NCBI GenBank assembly: GCA_017396395.1
Contig: JAFQMF010000015.1
Location: forward strand, 62,001-126,000
DNA length: 64,000 nt
Reading direction: 5' to 3'
Source: Clostridia bacterium
GTDB lineage: Bacteria > Bacillota > Clostridia > RUG12999
Notes under the pieces: generated by a model
Database searches by the model: none
What the model was told of the DNA's origin: nothing
Seen by the model: only the letters and a program-made list of their open reading frames with translations
Program-made: the position numbers and the translations under genes
Part shown: positions 24,787 through 33,970 of the stretch, piece by piece
Layout: every line of letters starts with the position of its first letter
Position numbering within the stretch: position 1 is the stretch's first letter

Positions 24787-25785
24787 TTATTTCTGTAAAA
24801 AGCCAACTTTTTTATATACCTTGCGAAGAGTGGACTGTGCAATTTTACTTGCTATATCAGCACTCTTTGTATAAACCTCAGCAACATAGTCTTTATTTTT
24901 CATAAAGTATTCGTATTTTTCCTGAATAGGCTTTAAGTGTGCGGCTACAGCCTGTCCCACAGTAAGCTTTAAATCTCCGTAGCCTTTTCCTTCAAATTCT
25001 TTTACAGCATCCTCAATGGATTTTCCTGTAACAACAGAATAAATGGTAAGAAGATTGTTGATGCCGTCTTTGCCTTCCCGATATTCAACTACTGCTTCAC
25101 TGTCAGTAACTGCTCTTTTAAATTTGCGAATAATAACATCCTCAGGGTCGGTAAGAGCAATAAATCCATTTTCATTAGGGTCAGATTTGGACATTTTTGC
25201 AGTAGGAGTCTGAAGACTCATAACTCTTCCGCCTGCCTTAACAATATAAGGCTCAGGTACAGTAAAGGTATCTGAATATGTATTATTAAAACGGTTTGCA
25301 ATATCTCTTGAAAGCTCCAAATGCTGTTTCTGGTCCTCGCCTACAGGCACAATATCTGCTTTGTAAAGAAGAATATCAGCTGCCATAAGAGTAGGGTAGG
25401 TAAACAGACCTGCATTTATATTATTTGCGTGCTTTGCGGATTTATCCTTAAACTGAGTCATTCTTGAAAGTTCACCCATCTGGGTATAGCAATTAAGCAC
25501 CCAGGCAAGCTCTGCATGCTGGTGTACATGGGACTGACAGAAAAGAAGACTCTTTTCAGGGTCAATACCTGTAGCTAAAAGCATAGCAAGAAGCTCCAGA
25601 CTGTGAGCACGAAGCTTTGCAGGCTCCTGTCTGACTGTAATTGTATGTAAATCTGCAATTGCAAAAATGCATTCGAATTCATCCTGAAGCTTTACCCAGT
25701 TGCGAATAGCACCCATATAATTGCCAAGGGTAATTGTTCCTGATGGCTGAATTGCACTGAAACTGCGTTTTTTTGTTTGTTCCAT
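24787..25785 (-). CDS. trpS: Tryptophanyl-tRNA synthetase
   Basis: 332 residues, class I synthetase charging tRNA-Trp. HIGH-like signature in FSAIQPSGTITLGNYMGAIR, the tryptophan pocket region PVGEDQKQHLELSRDIANRFN, and the KMSKS motif in AKMSKSDPNENGFI. First gene of a probable trpS-wecA-mnaA operon with its own promoter. The leader is about 35 bases, too short for a tryptophan T-box, so it is not regulated by tRNA in the usual way. Confidence 0.97.
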   Translation of the reverse strand: MEQTKKRSFSAIQPSGTITLGNYMGAIRNWVKLQDEFECIFAIADLHTITVRQEPAKLRAHSLELLAMLLATGIDPEKSLLFCQSHVHQHAELAWVLNCYTQMGELSRMTQFKDKSAKHANNINAGLFTYPTLMAADILLYKADIVPVGEDQKQHLELSRDIANRFNNTYSDTFTVPEPYIVKAGGRVMSLQTPTAKMSKSDPNENGFIALTDPEDVIIRKFKRAVTDSEAVVEYREGKDGINNLLTIYSVVTGKSIEDAVKEFEGKGYGDLKLTVGQAVAAHLKPIQEKYEYFMKNKDYVAEVYTKSADIASKIAQSTLRKVYKKVGFLQK

Positions 25786-25820
25786 AAAATTCTGTCCTTT
25801 GCTTATAATTTATCCATTAT

Positions 25821-25849
25821 ATTGTACCAAATGTAAGTAAAAAAATCAA
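25821..25849 (-). promoter_or_regulatory. Sigma-A promoter of trpS
   Basis: Minus strand: TTGATT (25844-25849), 17 bases, TACAAT (25821-25826). Confidence 0.7.
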
Positions 25850-25867
25850 TATATTTTTGTAAAATTA

Positions 25868-25896
25868 TTGTAAAAACAAAAATTATATGATAAAAT
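25868..25896 (+). promoter_or_regulatory. Promoter of the endonuclease IV gene
   Basis: TTGTAA (25868-25873), 17 bases, TAAAAT (25891-25896). This places the transcript start after 25900 and rules out the earlier in-frame start at 25887. Confidence 0.55.
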
Positions 25897-25931
25897 ATAA
25901 AAAAATAATAATAAAAGATTGGATGATAAAT

Positions 25932-26777
25932 ATGGTGCGATTCGGACCCTCAGGAAATCCTGATGCTTTTTATGCAGAGGGTTTTAAAAATTCAGAACAG
26001 ATGCCCCAGTGGCTTTCGGGACTTGGATTAAAGGCTTATGAATATTCCTGTGCAAGGGGAGTAAGAGTATCTGATGAAAAAGCGGAGATTATTGGAAACG
26101 AAGCAAAAAAATATGATATTTCATTAAGCATACATTCACCTTATTATATTAACCTTGCAACAGATGACGAAGAAAAAAGACAGAAAAGTATTGACTATAT
26201 TATAGACAGTATGAGGGTTGCAAAAATTATGGGTGCTGACAGAGTAGTTGTTCATAGCGGAAGCTGTGCGAAAATGCCCAGAGAAACAGCTATGGAATAT
26301 GCAAAAAAGACTCTCACAATGGCACTTGATGAGGCAGTAAAAAAGAACCTTGAAATGGTGCATATATGCCCTGAAACTATGGGTAAAATCAATCAGCTGG
26401 GAAATCTGGAGGAGGTTATGGAGCTTTGTCTTCTTGACAAAAGTCTTATTCCTACAATTGATTTTGGACACCTTCATACAAGAGGTCTTGGATGTCTTAA
26501 TACAAAAGAAGATTTTGAAAATGTAGTTGACACAATGGAAAATATGCTGGGAAAGGAAAGAGCAAAGGTTTTTCATGTGCATTTCAGTCGTATTGAGTTT
26601 ACTGCAGGGGGAGAAAAAAAACACTGGACATATGATGATGTTCAGTATGGCCCTTCCTTTGATTATCTGGCACAGCTTATTCATGAACGTGAACTGCAGC
26701 CCCGTATAATATGCGAATCTCTGGGGACTATGGCAAAGGATGCTATTACAATGAAAAATATTTACCTTGGAGTTTAA
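25932..26777 (+). CDS. nfo: Endonuclease IV-type TIM-barrel protein (AP endonuclease 2 family)
   Basis: 281 residues from ATG 25932. It begins MVRFGPSGNPDAFYAEG, a start shared with clostridial deoxyribonuclease IV. The metal-binding set of the AP endonuclease 2 family is visible along the barrel: SIHSPYYINLAT, RVVVHSGS, HICPETMGK, TIDFGHLHTRG, VFHVHFSR and ICESLG. It would cleave DNA at abasic sites in base-excision repair. Sugar-phosphate isomerases share this fold, so the exact activity is not proven. The EutP-like gene starts 2 bases after its stop. Confidence 0.85.
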   Translation: MVRFGPSGNPDAFYAEGFKNSEQMPQWLSGLGLKAYEYSCARGVRVSDEKAEIIGNEAKKYDISLSIHSPYYINLATDDEEKRQKSIDYIIDSMRVAKIMGADRVVVHSGSCAKMPRETAMEYAKKTLTMALDEAVKKNLEMVHICPETMGKINQLGNLEEVMELCLLDKSLIPTIDFGHLHTRGLGCLNTKEDFENVVDTMENMLGKERAKVFHVHFSRIEFTAGGEKKHWTYDDVQYGPSFDYLAQLIHERELQPRIICESLGTMAKDAITMKNIYLGV

Positions 26778-26778
26778 A

Positions 26779-27243
26779 ATGAAAAAAATTATTTTTGTAG
26801 GCAGAAGTGAATGTGGTAAAACCACACTTAAACAGGCACTTCGTAAAGAAAAAATTCAATATCATAAAACCCAGTATGTAAATCATTATGATATTATCAT
26901 TGATACGCCTGGTGAGTATGCGGAGGTATCACATCTTGCACGTGCACTGGCACTTTATTCCTATGAGGCAGATGTGGTAGGGATGGTGCTAAGTGCAACG
27001 GAAAGCTACAGTCTTTATCCTCCCTGCTGTGCAGCTGCAACCAACAGAGAGGTTATTGGAATTGTAACAAAAATTGAGGAGAAAGACGGAAATCCTGATA
27101 GGGCAGAGAGATGGCTGAGGCTTGCGGGATGTAAAACGGTATATAGAGTTTCCGCCAAAACAGGGGAAGGCTTATGGCAGATACTTGACCATCTCCGTGA
27201 AAAAGGAGAGGTACTCCCCTGGGAAGAAAACATAAAGGAATGA
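26779..27243 (+). CDS. EutP/PduV-family small GTPase-like protein (orphan)
   Basis: 154 residues from ATG 26779 (GGAG 6 bases before). P-loop GRSECGKTTL, the hallmark IDTPGEY segment, ESYSLYPP, a GIVTKIEEKDG guanine-specificity motif and VSAKTGEGLWQILDHL at the C-terminus all match EutP. EutP is normally encoded with ethanolamine or propanediol microcompartment genes. None are present here; its neighbours are an endonuclease and aroQ. It may be a stand-alone relative with another role. It is tightly packed between both neighbours, so expression is shared. Confidence 0.87.
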   Translation: MKKIIFVGRSECGKTTLKQALRKEKIQYHKTQYVNHYDIIIDTPGEYAEVSHLARALALYSYEADVVGMVLSATESYSLYPPCCAAATNREVIGIVTKIEEKDGNPDRAERWLRLAGCKTVYRVSAKTGEGLWQILDHLREKGEVLPWEENIKE

Positions 27244-27248
27244 GAAAT

Positions 27249-27686
27249 GTGAAAATACTTGTAATTAACGGACCTAACCTTGATATGTTGGGAAAACGCA
27301 ATCCGGAGGTTTACGGTAAAAATACCCTTGCAGATTTGGAAAATGAAATAAGTGAATATATAAAGGGAAGGGCAGAAGCGGAATTTTTTCAGTCAGCTTG
27401 TGAAGGTGAAATAGTTAAAAAGCTTAATGATGCTTATAACAATGCTGACGGTGTTATTATAAATGCAGGTGCATACACTCACTATTCTTATGCAATCCGT
27501 GATGCTCTGGAAATTTTGGAAATACCCAAAATAGAGGTACATATTTCGGATATTCATAAAAGAGAAAGCTTCAGACATATTTCGGTAATTGAGGATGTGT
27601 GTGATATGCAGATAGCTGGCTACGGCTTTAAAGGATATTTAATGGCGGCAGATGAAATTCTGGAAAGGATAAAAAATGAAATTTAA
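27249..27686 (+). CDS. aroQ: 3-dehydroquinate dehydratase, type II
   Basis: 145 residues. Dehydrates 3-dehydroquinate in the shikimate pathway. Family marks: ILVINGPNLDMLGKRNPEVYG with the catalytic Tyr, QSACEGEIVKKLNDAY, IINAGAYTHYSYAIRDAL, and VHISDIHKRESFRHIS with the catalytic His. A GTG start at 27249 is chosen because AGGA lies 9 bases upstream; the ATG at 27240 overlaps that ribosome site. Overlaps the next gene by 11 bases. No other shikimate gene is nearby. Confidence 0.95.
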   Translation: MKILVINGPNLDMLGKRNPEVYGKNTLADLENEISEYIKGRAEAEFFQSACEGEIVKKLNDAYNNADGVIINAGAYTHYSYAIRDALEILEIPKIEVHISDIHKRESFRHISVIEDVCDMQIAGYGFKGYLMAADEILERIKNEI

Positions 27687-28737
27687 AGCTTTAAAAAAGC
27701 AGATGGAAATCCTTAATATGGACTCTTTTTATGTGTCAAATCTTAGTAATGTGTATTATTTAAGCGGTTTTAAAGGCACAGCAGGTACTATTTTTGTAAC
27801 AAAAGAAAAGGTATATTTAATTACGGATTTCCGATATATTTCACAGGCAAAAGAGCAGACGGAAAATATTGAGATTATTGATGTTGCAAAAGGGGAAAAA
27901 GAGATTTTTTGCGATATTATAAAAAAGCATAATATTTCCTCAGTGGGTTTTGAACAGGAATATATTAGCTATAAAAGATTTACTCAGCTGGGGGAAATTT
28001 TTTCAGGTGTAAAGCTCCTTGCCAGTGAAGGTATGGTGGAAAAGCTCAGAATAATTAAAACAAAAGAAGAGATTGCTGCTATAGAAAAGGCATGCGAAAT
28101 TGCAGATGAAGCCTTTGAAAGGGTGTATCCTTTAATGAAGGAGGGTATCAGTGAGCTGGAAGTAGCGGCAATGTTAGAATATGAGATGAAAAAGCAGGGT
28201 GCAACCGGCGTATCTTTTGAAACTATTGTGGCATCAGGTGTGCGTTCATCTATGCCTCACGGCACTGCAAGCGAAAAACTTCTTTATGAAGGCGATTTTG
28301 TTGTTATGGATTTCGGTTGTATTTACAAAGGCTATTGCAGTGATATTACAAGAACAGTTGCAATAGGAAATGCAAGTGATAAAATGAGGGATATTTATAA
28401 CAAGGTGCTTACTGTGCAGGAGGAATCCTTAAAGGAAATTAAAAAAGGCGCTTTTTGCAAAGAAGTTGACAACAAATCACGGCAGATGTTCTCTCTTTGG
28501 GGAATTGACAGTTATTTTGGTCATTCTTTGGGACACGGCGTGGGAATTGACATTCACGAGCTTCCAAATTTAAGTTCCAAAAGCAGCTTTACCATACAAG
28601 AAAATATGATTGTAACAGTAGAACCTGGGATATATATTGAAAATGAGTTCGGGGTAAGAATTGAGGATACGGTTGCGGTTACAGAAAATGGTGCAAAAAG
28701 GCTAACTAAATCAGGAAAACACCTTATAATTTGTTAA
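27676..28737 (+). CDS. Xaa-Pro aminopeptidase family metallopeptidase (M24)
   Basis: 353 residues. N-terminal creatinase-type domain (about 1-125) with FYVSNLSNVYYLSGFKG, then a pita-bread M24 catalytic domain. The five metal ligands are present: two Asp in VMDFGCIYKGYCSDITRTV (about 214-228), His in GHSLGHGVGIDIHE, Glu in TVEPGIY and Glu in VRIEDTVAV. It removes N-terminal residues before proline in the cytoplasm. The gene sits directly before efp, a pairing common in Firmicutes. efp has its own promoter. Confidence 0.93.
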   Translation: MKFKALKKQMEILNMDSFYVSNLSNVYYLSGFKGTAGTIFVTKEKVYLITDFRYISQAKEQTENIEIIDVAKGEKEIFCDIIKKHNISSVGFEQEYISYKRFTQLGEIFSGVKLLASEGMVEKLRIIKTKEEIAAIEKACEIADEAFERVYPLMKEGISELEVAAMLEYEMKKQGATGVSFETIVASGVRSSMPHGTASEKLLYEGDFVVMDFGCIYKGYCSDITRTVAIGNASDKMRDIYNKVLTVQEESLKEIKKGAFCKEVDNKSRQMFSLWGIDSYFGHSLGHGVGIDIHELPNLSSKSSFTIQENMIVTVEPGIYIENEFGVRIEDTVAVTENGAKRLTKSGKHLIIC

Positions 28738-28782
28738 TAATACCAAAATATTAAAAATTTTACTTTTATTTTAAAAAACTAC

Positions 28783-28811
28783 TTGAAAAAGCTTGGTATT
28801 TAGTGTATAAT
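28783..28811 (+). promoter_or_regulatory. Sigma-A promoter of efp
   Basis: TTGAAA (28783-28788), 17 bases, TATAAT (28806-28811), then GGAGG 10 bases before the start codon. Confidence 0.75.
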
Positions 28812-28845
28812 TAATTTGTATATTATTTTTGGAGGTATTATAGTT

Positions 28846-29403
28846 ATGATAACAGCCGGCGATTTTAGAAATGGTGTAACATTCGAATATGAAGGAAATG
28901 TTTACCAAATTATACAGTTCCAGCATGTAAAACCTGGTAAGGGTGCAGCTTTTGTAAGAACAAAAATTAAAAATGTTATTACTGGTGGTGTTGTTGAAAA
29001 AACATTTAATCCTACCGATAAAATGCCTAAAGCTCATATTGACCGCAGAGATATGCAGTATCTTTATAATGATGGTGAGCTTTACTACTTTATGGATCAG
29101 GAAACCTTTGAACAGCTTCCATTAACAGGGGACATATTAGAGGGTGCTCTTCCTTTCCTTAAGGATGAAATGGTTGTTAAAGTACTTTCTTACAAGGGCA
29201 AGGTTTTCGGTGTAGAACCACCAAACTTTGTTGAACTTACAATTACAGAAACTGAACCTGGATTTAAGGGTGATACAGCTACAGGTGCTACAAAGCCTGC
29301 TACTTTAGAAACAGGTTATACACTTAATGTTCCTCTTTTTGTTGACGAAGGTACTGTTATCAGAGTTGACACACGTACAGGGGAATATATGGAAAGGGCA
29401 TAA
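28846..29403 (+). CDS. efp: Translation elongation factor P
   Basis: EF-P, 185 residues from ATG 28846. It relieves ribosomes stalled at polyproline. Three domains: an N-terminal KOW-like domain with [17 protein letters not shown], in which the modified residue position of the loop is Lys (PGKGAA), then two OB folds ending in [10 protein letters not shown]. No EpmA or other modification gene is seen here. The frame extends upstream to 28816 but that lies over the ribosome site. The next gene starts 4 bases after the stop. Confidence 0.97.
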   Translation: MITAGDFRNGVTFEYEGNVYQIIQFQHVKPGKGAAFVRTKIKNVITGGVVEKTFNPTDKMPKAHIDRRDMQYLYNDGELYYFMDQETFEQLPLTGDILEGALPFLKDEMVVKVLSYKGKVFGVEPPNFVELTITETEPGFKGDTATGATKPATLETGYTLNVPLFVDEGTVIRVDTRTGEYMERA

Positions 29404-29407
29404 TAAA

Positions 29408-29794
29408 ATGGCTTATTTAAACGAGAGAGTATCTTATCTTAAAGGTCTTGCAGAAGGTCTTGGTATTTCTGAGGAAACTGCAGAGGGTAAGCTTTTAAAA
29501 GCTATGCTTGATGTTATGCAGGAAATTTCTGATGAAGTAGAAGTTGTTACAGCAGCACAGGACGAGCTTGCTGAAGATGTTGCAGAGCTTATGGAAAGTT
29601 GTGCTGAATGTATGTATGACGATGAGGACGACTACTTTGAAATTGAATGTGAAAAGTGCGGAGAAATCGTTATTATTACAGATGATATGTTAGACAGCGA
29701 AGATGGCATTATATGTCCTACTTGCGGAGAACCCATTGAAATTGAGTTCTGTTGCGATTGTGAGGACGGAGACTGCGAAGCTTGCGGAGAGTAA
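29408..29794 (+). CDS. CD1247-type protein with coiled helix and zinc ribbon
   Basis: 128 residues from ATG 29408; the frame continues upstream into efp but AAAGGG and the ATG define the start. The N-terminal helix MAYLNERVSYLKGLAEGLGI and the acidic helical stretch after it match the CD1247 N-terminal family of Clostridia. The C-terminal half has a zinc ribbon (CEKCGEI..., CPTCGEP) and a second Cys cluster, CCDCEDGDCEACGE. It follows efp at 4 bases and a terminator comes after it. Function unknown; metal binding is inferred from the cysteines. Confidence 0.8.
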   Translation: MAYLNERVSYLKGLAEGLGISEETAEGKLLKAMLDVMQEISDEVEVVTAAQDELAEDVAELMESCAECMYDDEDDYFEIECEKCGEIVIITDDMLDSEDGIICPTCGEPIEIEFCCDCEDGDCEACGE

Positions 29795-29818
29795 GATAAT
29801 ATTTATTAGGTAGAATTT

Positions 29819-29874
29819 AAAGGGCGGGGTAGTGCTATTTCTAAAAGCAGACTTCGCCCTTTGCTTTAGTTTTT
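29819..29874 (+). terminator. Terminator after the efp-CD1247-type unit
   Basis: AAAGGGCG (29819-29826) pairs with CGCCCTTT (29855-29862), with inner pairing AGTGCT/AGCAGACT, followed by TTTAGTTTTT. It lies directly before pth. Confidence 0.65.
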
Positions 29875-29887
29875 AAGAGGTGATAAT

Positions 29888-30466
29888 ATGCTTGCAATTT
29901 TTGGTCTTGGAAATCCGGGTAAAAAATATGAATACACAAGACATAATGCAGGATTTTGCACGATAGATTATATTGCAGACAGACATGGAATAAAAATAAA
30001 TAAAATAGGGTATAACGCACTTTACGGAGAAGGAAATATTAATGGAGAAAAGGTACTTTTAGTCAAACCCCAATCCTTTATGAATTTAAGCGGTAAGTGT
30101 GTCAGTGGGATAATGAATTTCTATAAACTGGAAAATACCGATATTCTTGTAATTTATGATGATGTAAGTATGCCGGTAGGTCAGCTGAGAGTACGCACTA
30201 AGGGAAGTGCAGGCGGACATAATGGAATTAAGGATATTATTTTAAGCATAAATTCAGATGTATTTCCCAGAATTAAAATGGGTGTAGGTGCACCCCAGCA
30301 TCCTGAAATGGATTTAGCAGATTATGTACTGGGTAAGTTTACGGAAAAAGATATGAAGCTTATGGGTCAGGCTGCTGAAAAAATTGAGGAGAATATACAG
30401 CTTGCAATAAAGAGGGATTATAATGCATTAATGAGCAAGCTTAATGTAAAAATAGGAGAGTTATGA
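29888..30466 (+). CDS. pth: Peptidyl-tRNA hydrolase
   Basis: 192 residues. Cleaves peptidyl-tRNA released from stalled ribosomes. Start MLAIFGLGNPGKKYEYTRHNAGF with the catalytic His in TRHNAG, then LVKPQSFMNLSG, DDVSMPVGQLRVR and GSAGGHNGIKDII, all as in the family. Ribosome site AGAGGTGAT. mfd follows after one base, the common pth-mfd pair of Firmicutes. Confidence 0.97.
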   Translation: MLAIFGLGNPGKKYEYTRHNAGFCTIDYIADRHGIKINKIGYNALYGEGNINGEKVLLVKPQSFMNLSGKCVSGIMNFYKLENTDILVIYDDVSMPVGQLRVRTKGSAGGHNGIKDIILSINSDVFPRIKMGVGAPQHPEMDLADYVLGKFTEKDMKLMGQAAEKIEENIQLAIKRDYNALMSKLNVKIGEL

Positions 30467-30467
30467 C

Positions 30468-33400
30468 ATGGGCAGGTTTTTGGACGCCATAGCTTCTACA
30501 AAAGAATATGCATATGCTCTTGAATTATATAAAAAGGGCTTAAAAGCAGTATCTGTTACAGGTCTTAGTGATAGCGCTAAGGCCCATTTTGCATCTGCAT
30601 TTTTAAAAGACACAGGTAAAAATATGTTATATATTACTCCTTCGGAAAGTGAGGCTAAAACTCTGGCAGAGGATTTACGCTTCTTTTTAAAAGAGGATGC
30701 GAGTGTAGTGTACTTTCCTTTAAAGGACTATGTTTTTTATAATGTGGAAGCAATGAATCAGGATGTGATTTTTGACAGAATTTGTGCTATTTGCACACTT
30801 TATACAAGCGATAAGCCTGTTATTGTAGTTACAGGAGCAAATGCTTCCCAACAATATACTTTACCTAAAGAACTGTTTGGATTTATTGAATTTAAAGAGG
30901 GAAAAGTATTTGATTTAAAAAAGCTTGCAGAACAAATGAATTTTATGGGATATCTCCGAAGTGAAAATGTTGAGGGTCCGGGACAGTATTCCCTTCGGGG
31001 CGGAATACTTGATATATTTTCGCCCGGGGAGTTATATCCCACAAGAATAGAATTTTTTGACGATGAGGTGGATACTCTTCGTATGTTTGACCCTGCATCC
31101 CAGCTTTCTGTTAAAAAAGTGGAAAAAGCCATACTCAGACCTTGCAGAGAGCTTATTTATTCGAAGGAAAGTGTGAATGAATTTGTAGGCAAAATAAAGA
31201 AAAATGCCCAAGATAACGAGAATATTTTGGGAGATATTGAACGATTTGAAAACCGCCATTATTTTTCGTCGGCGGAAAAATACTTACCTTATATTTACAC
31301 TGAAATAACTACAATCTGTGATTATTTTGACGATGGTATTATTTTTTATGATAATCTTCCCAGAATAAAAGACAGAGCACAAATGTATCTTCAGGAAATT
31401 ACTGAAGAAATAACAAGTATTGCAGATAAAGATATGGTTGTTCTTCCTAAAAAACACACCTTTGTAAAAGGATTTGACAGCCTTACAGATAGAGGAATTT
31501 TTAAGGTTGCCATAGAAGGACTTACTTCTCACGAAAATCTTATGAAATCAAATGCAGTCATAAGTTTTTCTATGAGAAGTATGCAGTCATATCTTGGCAA
31601 GGCAGAACTTATTTTAGAAGATATAAAATACTGGATTGACAGCGGTTACGGTGTAACCGTTGTTGTAGGAAGCAAAACAAAAGCAGAAGCTTTTGCAAAA
31701 ACCTTGCAGGATGCAGGATATATTCCTGTAATTTCAAATGAGGATAAAATCCCCCAAAAGAAACAGATTTTAATTACTGTGGGAACTCTCAGCAGAGGAT
31801 ATGAATTGCCTCTTTCAAAATATGTTATTGTAGGGGATAAAGAGCTTTTCGGAGGGGAAAGAACTCAGCGAAGAGTGCGAAAAATGCAGGGAAACCGTAT
31901 AAAATCCTATAATGACTTAGAGGTAGGGGATTTTATTGTACATCATATTCACGGTATCGGCAAATATCTTGGTATCCACCGAATGGAAGTTGACGGAATA
32001 AAAAAGGATTACTTAAAACTGCTTTACAGGGATAATGATATTTTATATATTCCTGCAACTGCACTTCATCTGATTAATAAATATGTTTCAGGGGAAAACG
32101 GAAATGTAAGGCTTAATAAAATGGGTGGTGCTGAGTTTTCAAGGGTTAAAGGAAAGGTTAAAAAATCCGTTGAGGAAATGGCACAAAAGCTGGTGGCACT
32201 TTATGCAAAAAGACTGGAAGCAAAAGGATATGCCTTTTGCCAAGACAGCGACTGGCAAAAGAGCTTTGAAGAGGAATTTCCCTATGAAGAAACAGAGGAC
32301 CAGCTTCGCTGTATAAATGAAGTTAAAAGAGATATGGAAAGTGAAAAGCCAATGGATAGGCTTTTATGCGGAGATGTAGGCTTTGGTAAAACAGAGATTG
32401 CCCTTCGTGCGGCATTTAAAGCAGTTATGGACGGAAAACAGGTTGCATATTTAGTTCCTACAACTGTGCTTGCAAGACAACATTATTCCACATTTTTAAA
32501 CAGAATGTCAAGGTTTCCTATAAAGGTGGAAATGATGAGCAGATTCCGCACTCCAAAAAGACAAAAGGAAATAGCAAAAGAACTTTCGGACGGCAGAATT
32601 GATGTGGTAATCGGCACTCACAGAATACTTGGCAAGGATATTAAGTTCAAGGATTTGGGACTTCTCATAATAGACGAGGAGCAACGTTTTGGAGTGGGAG
32701 ATAAAGAAAAAATCAAAGAACTTAAAGCAAATATTGATGTTCTTACCCTTTCTGCTACACCTATTCCCAGAACAATGCATATGGCGATGATTGGTATAAG
32801 GGATATGAGTGTTATTAATGAACCTCCCAGTAACAGGTATCCTGTACAAACATATGTAATGGAATATAACAGGGACGTTATAAAAGACGCTATATTAAAG
32901 GAGCTTGACAGAGGCGGACAAATATATTATGTGTATAACCGTGTGGAGGGAATAGAAAAGGTTGCTATGGAAATTCAGTCGGTAGCACCCAATGCAAGAG
33001 TAGCGGTAGGACACGGGAAAATGAGCGAAAAGCAACTGGAGGATATTATGATTTCCGCTATGGAAGGGGAAATTGATATTCTTGTTTGTACTACCATTAT
33101 TGAAACGGGTCTGGATATTCCAAATATTAATACAATTATAATTGAAAATGCGGACTGTATGGGACTTTCTCAGCTTTATCAGCTAAGAGGACGGGTAGGC
33201 AGAAGCAACAGAAGAGCATATGCGTACCTTACCTACAGAAAAAACAAGCAAATTAACGAAACCGCAGATAAAAGACTTAAATCTATAAAGGAATTTACTG
33301 AGTTTGGCTCAGGTTTTAAAATTGCACTTCGTGACCTGGAGATAAGAGGTGCAGGCAATGTACTTGGACCTGAACAGCATGGTGTTATGGATGCCGTAGG

Positions 33401-33932
33401 GTATGATATGTACTGCAAAATTTTAAGCGAGGCTGTTACCCTTGCTAAGGGTGAGCCTGTAAAAGAGGAAATAATTACTTCTATTGATTTAAAGGTAGAT
33501 GCATTTATCCCTGACAGTTATATTGATAGTGCAAATACACGAATTGAAATGTATAAGAGGATTTCCTGCGTAGAAACAAGTGATGATGTAAGTGAAATTA
33601 CCGATGAGCTTATTGACAGATTTGGCGACCCGCCTGAGGCAGTAACGAATCTTATAAATATTGCTCATATAAGTAAGCTTTCCGCAAAGGCACTTATAAA
33701 GGATATTTCACAAAAAGGTGATTTTGTGAGTTTTTATTGTACCTTCAGCTGTGAGGCAGATAAAATACGAATAAATAAGCTGTGTGCACTTTTTCCACAA
33801 AGACTTATGTTTATTCAGGATAAGAAACCTCATATTATAATGCGTGTTACCGAAAAAACAACAGACGGCTTGTTTTCAAATATTAAAATTGTGTTACGCC
33901 GTTATATTGAATTGCAAAATGAAGAATTGTGA
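30468..33932 (+). CDS. mfd: Transcription-repair coupling factor Mfd
   Basis: 1154 residues. ATP-driven translocase that removes RNA polymerase stalled at DNA damage and recruits UvrA. UvrB-like N-terminal region (YSLRGGILDIFSPGE); CarD-like RNA polymerase interaction domain at about 485-550 (GDFIVHHIHGIGKYLG); helicase lobes with Walker A GDVGFGKTEIALRAA (about 635) and DEEQRFGV (about 737), SATPIPRTMHMAM and QLRGRVGRS; C-terminal TRCF domain. Full length and intact. The prsA-like gene behind it has its own promoter inside the mfd end. Confidence 0.97.
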   Translation: MGRFLDAIASTKEYAYALELYKKGLKAVSVTGLSDSAKAHFASAFLKDTGKNMLYITPSESEAKTLAEDLRFFLKEDASVVYFPLKDYVFYNVEAMNQDVIFDRICAICTLYTSDKPVIVVTGANASQQYTLPKELFGFIEFKEGKVFDLKKLAEQMNFMGYLRSENVEGPGQYSLRGGILDIFSPGELYPTRIEFFDDEVDTLRMFDPASQLSVKKVEKAILRPCRELIYSKESVNEFVGKIKKNAQDNENILGDIERFENRHYFSSAEKYLPYIYTEITTICDYFDDGIIFYDNLPRIKDRAQMYLQEITEEITSIADKDMVVLPKKHTFVKGFDSLTDRGIFKVAIEGLTSHENLMKSNAVISFSMRSMQSYLGKAELILEDIKYWIDSGYGVTVVVGSKTKAEAFAKTLQDAGYIPVISNEDKIPQKKQILITVGTLSRGYELPLSKYVIVGDKELFGGERTQRRVRKMQGNRIKSYNDLEVGDFIVHHIHGIGKYLGIHRMEVDGIKKDYLKLLYRDNDILYIPATALHLINKYVSGENGNVRLNKMGGAEFSRVKGKVKKSVEEMAQKLVALYAKRLEAKGYAFCQDSDWQKSFEEEFPYEETEDQLRCINEVKRDMESEKPMDRLLCGDVGFGKTEIALRAAFKAVMDGKQVAYLVPTTVLARQHYSTFLNRMSRFPIKVEMMSRFRTPKRQKEIAKELSDGRIDVVIGTHRILGKDIKFKDLGLLIIDEEQRFGVGDKEKIKELKANIDVLTLSATPIPRTMHMAMIGIRDMSVINEPPSNRYPVQTYVMEYNRDVIKDAILKELDRGGQIYYVYNRVEGIEKVAMEIQSVAPNARVAVGHGKMSEKQLEDIMISAMEGEIDILVCTTIIETGLDIPNINTIIIENADCMGLSQLYQLRGRVGRSNRRAYAYLTYRKNKQINETADKRLKSIKEFTEFGSGFKIALRDLEIRGAGNVLGPEQHGVMDAVGYDMYCKILSEAVTLAKGEPVKEEIITSIDLKVDAFIPDSYIDSANTRIEMYKRISCVETSDDVSEITDELIDRFGDPPEAVTNLINIAHISKLSAKALIKDISQKGDFVSFYCTFSCEADKIRINKLCALFPQRLMFIQDKKPHIIMRVTEKTTDGLFSNIKIVLRRYIELQNEEL

Positions 33933-33940
33933 TGTATAAT
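33912..33940 (+). promoter_or_regulatory. Promoter of the PrsA-like gene, overlapping the mfd stop
   Basis: TTGCAA (33912-33917), 17 bases, TATAAT (33935-33940). The mfd stop codon lies in the spacer. Confidence 0.65.
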
Positions 33941-33970
33941 ATAGGTATAGATTAAGAGGAGGGTAAAGCT

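Noticed and set aside
26136-26825. Long minus-strand open frame opposite the endonuclease IV gene
   Set aside because: It is the antisense of a clear gene and its translation is rich in Cys, His and Phe with no protein-like pattern; the same applies to the frames opposite dnaJ, fba and trkA.
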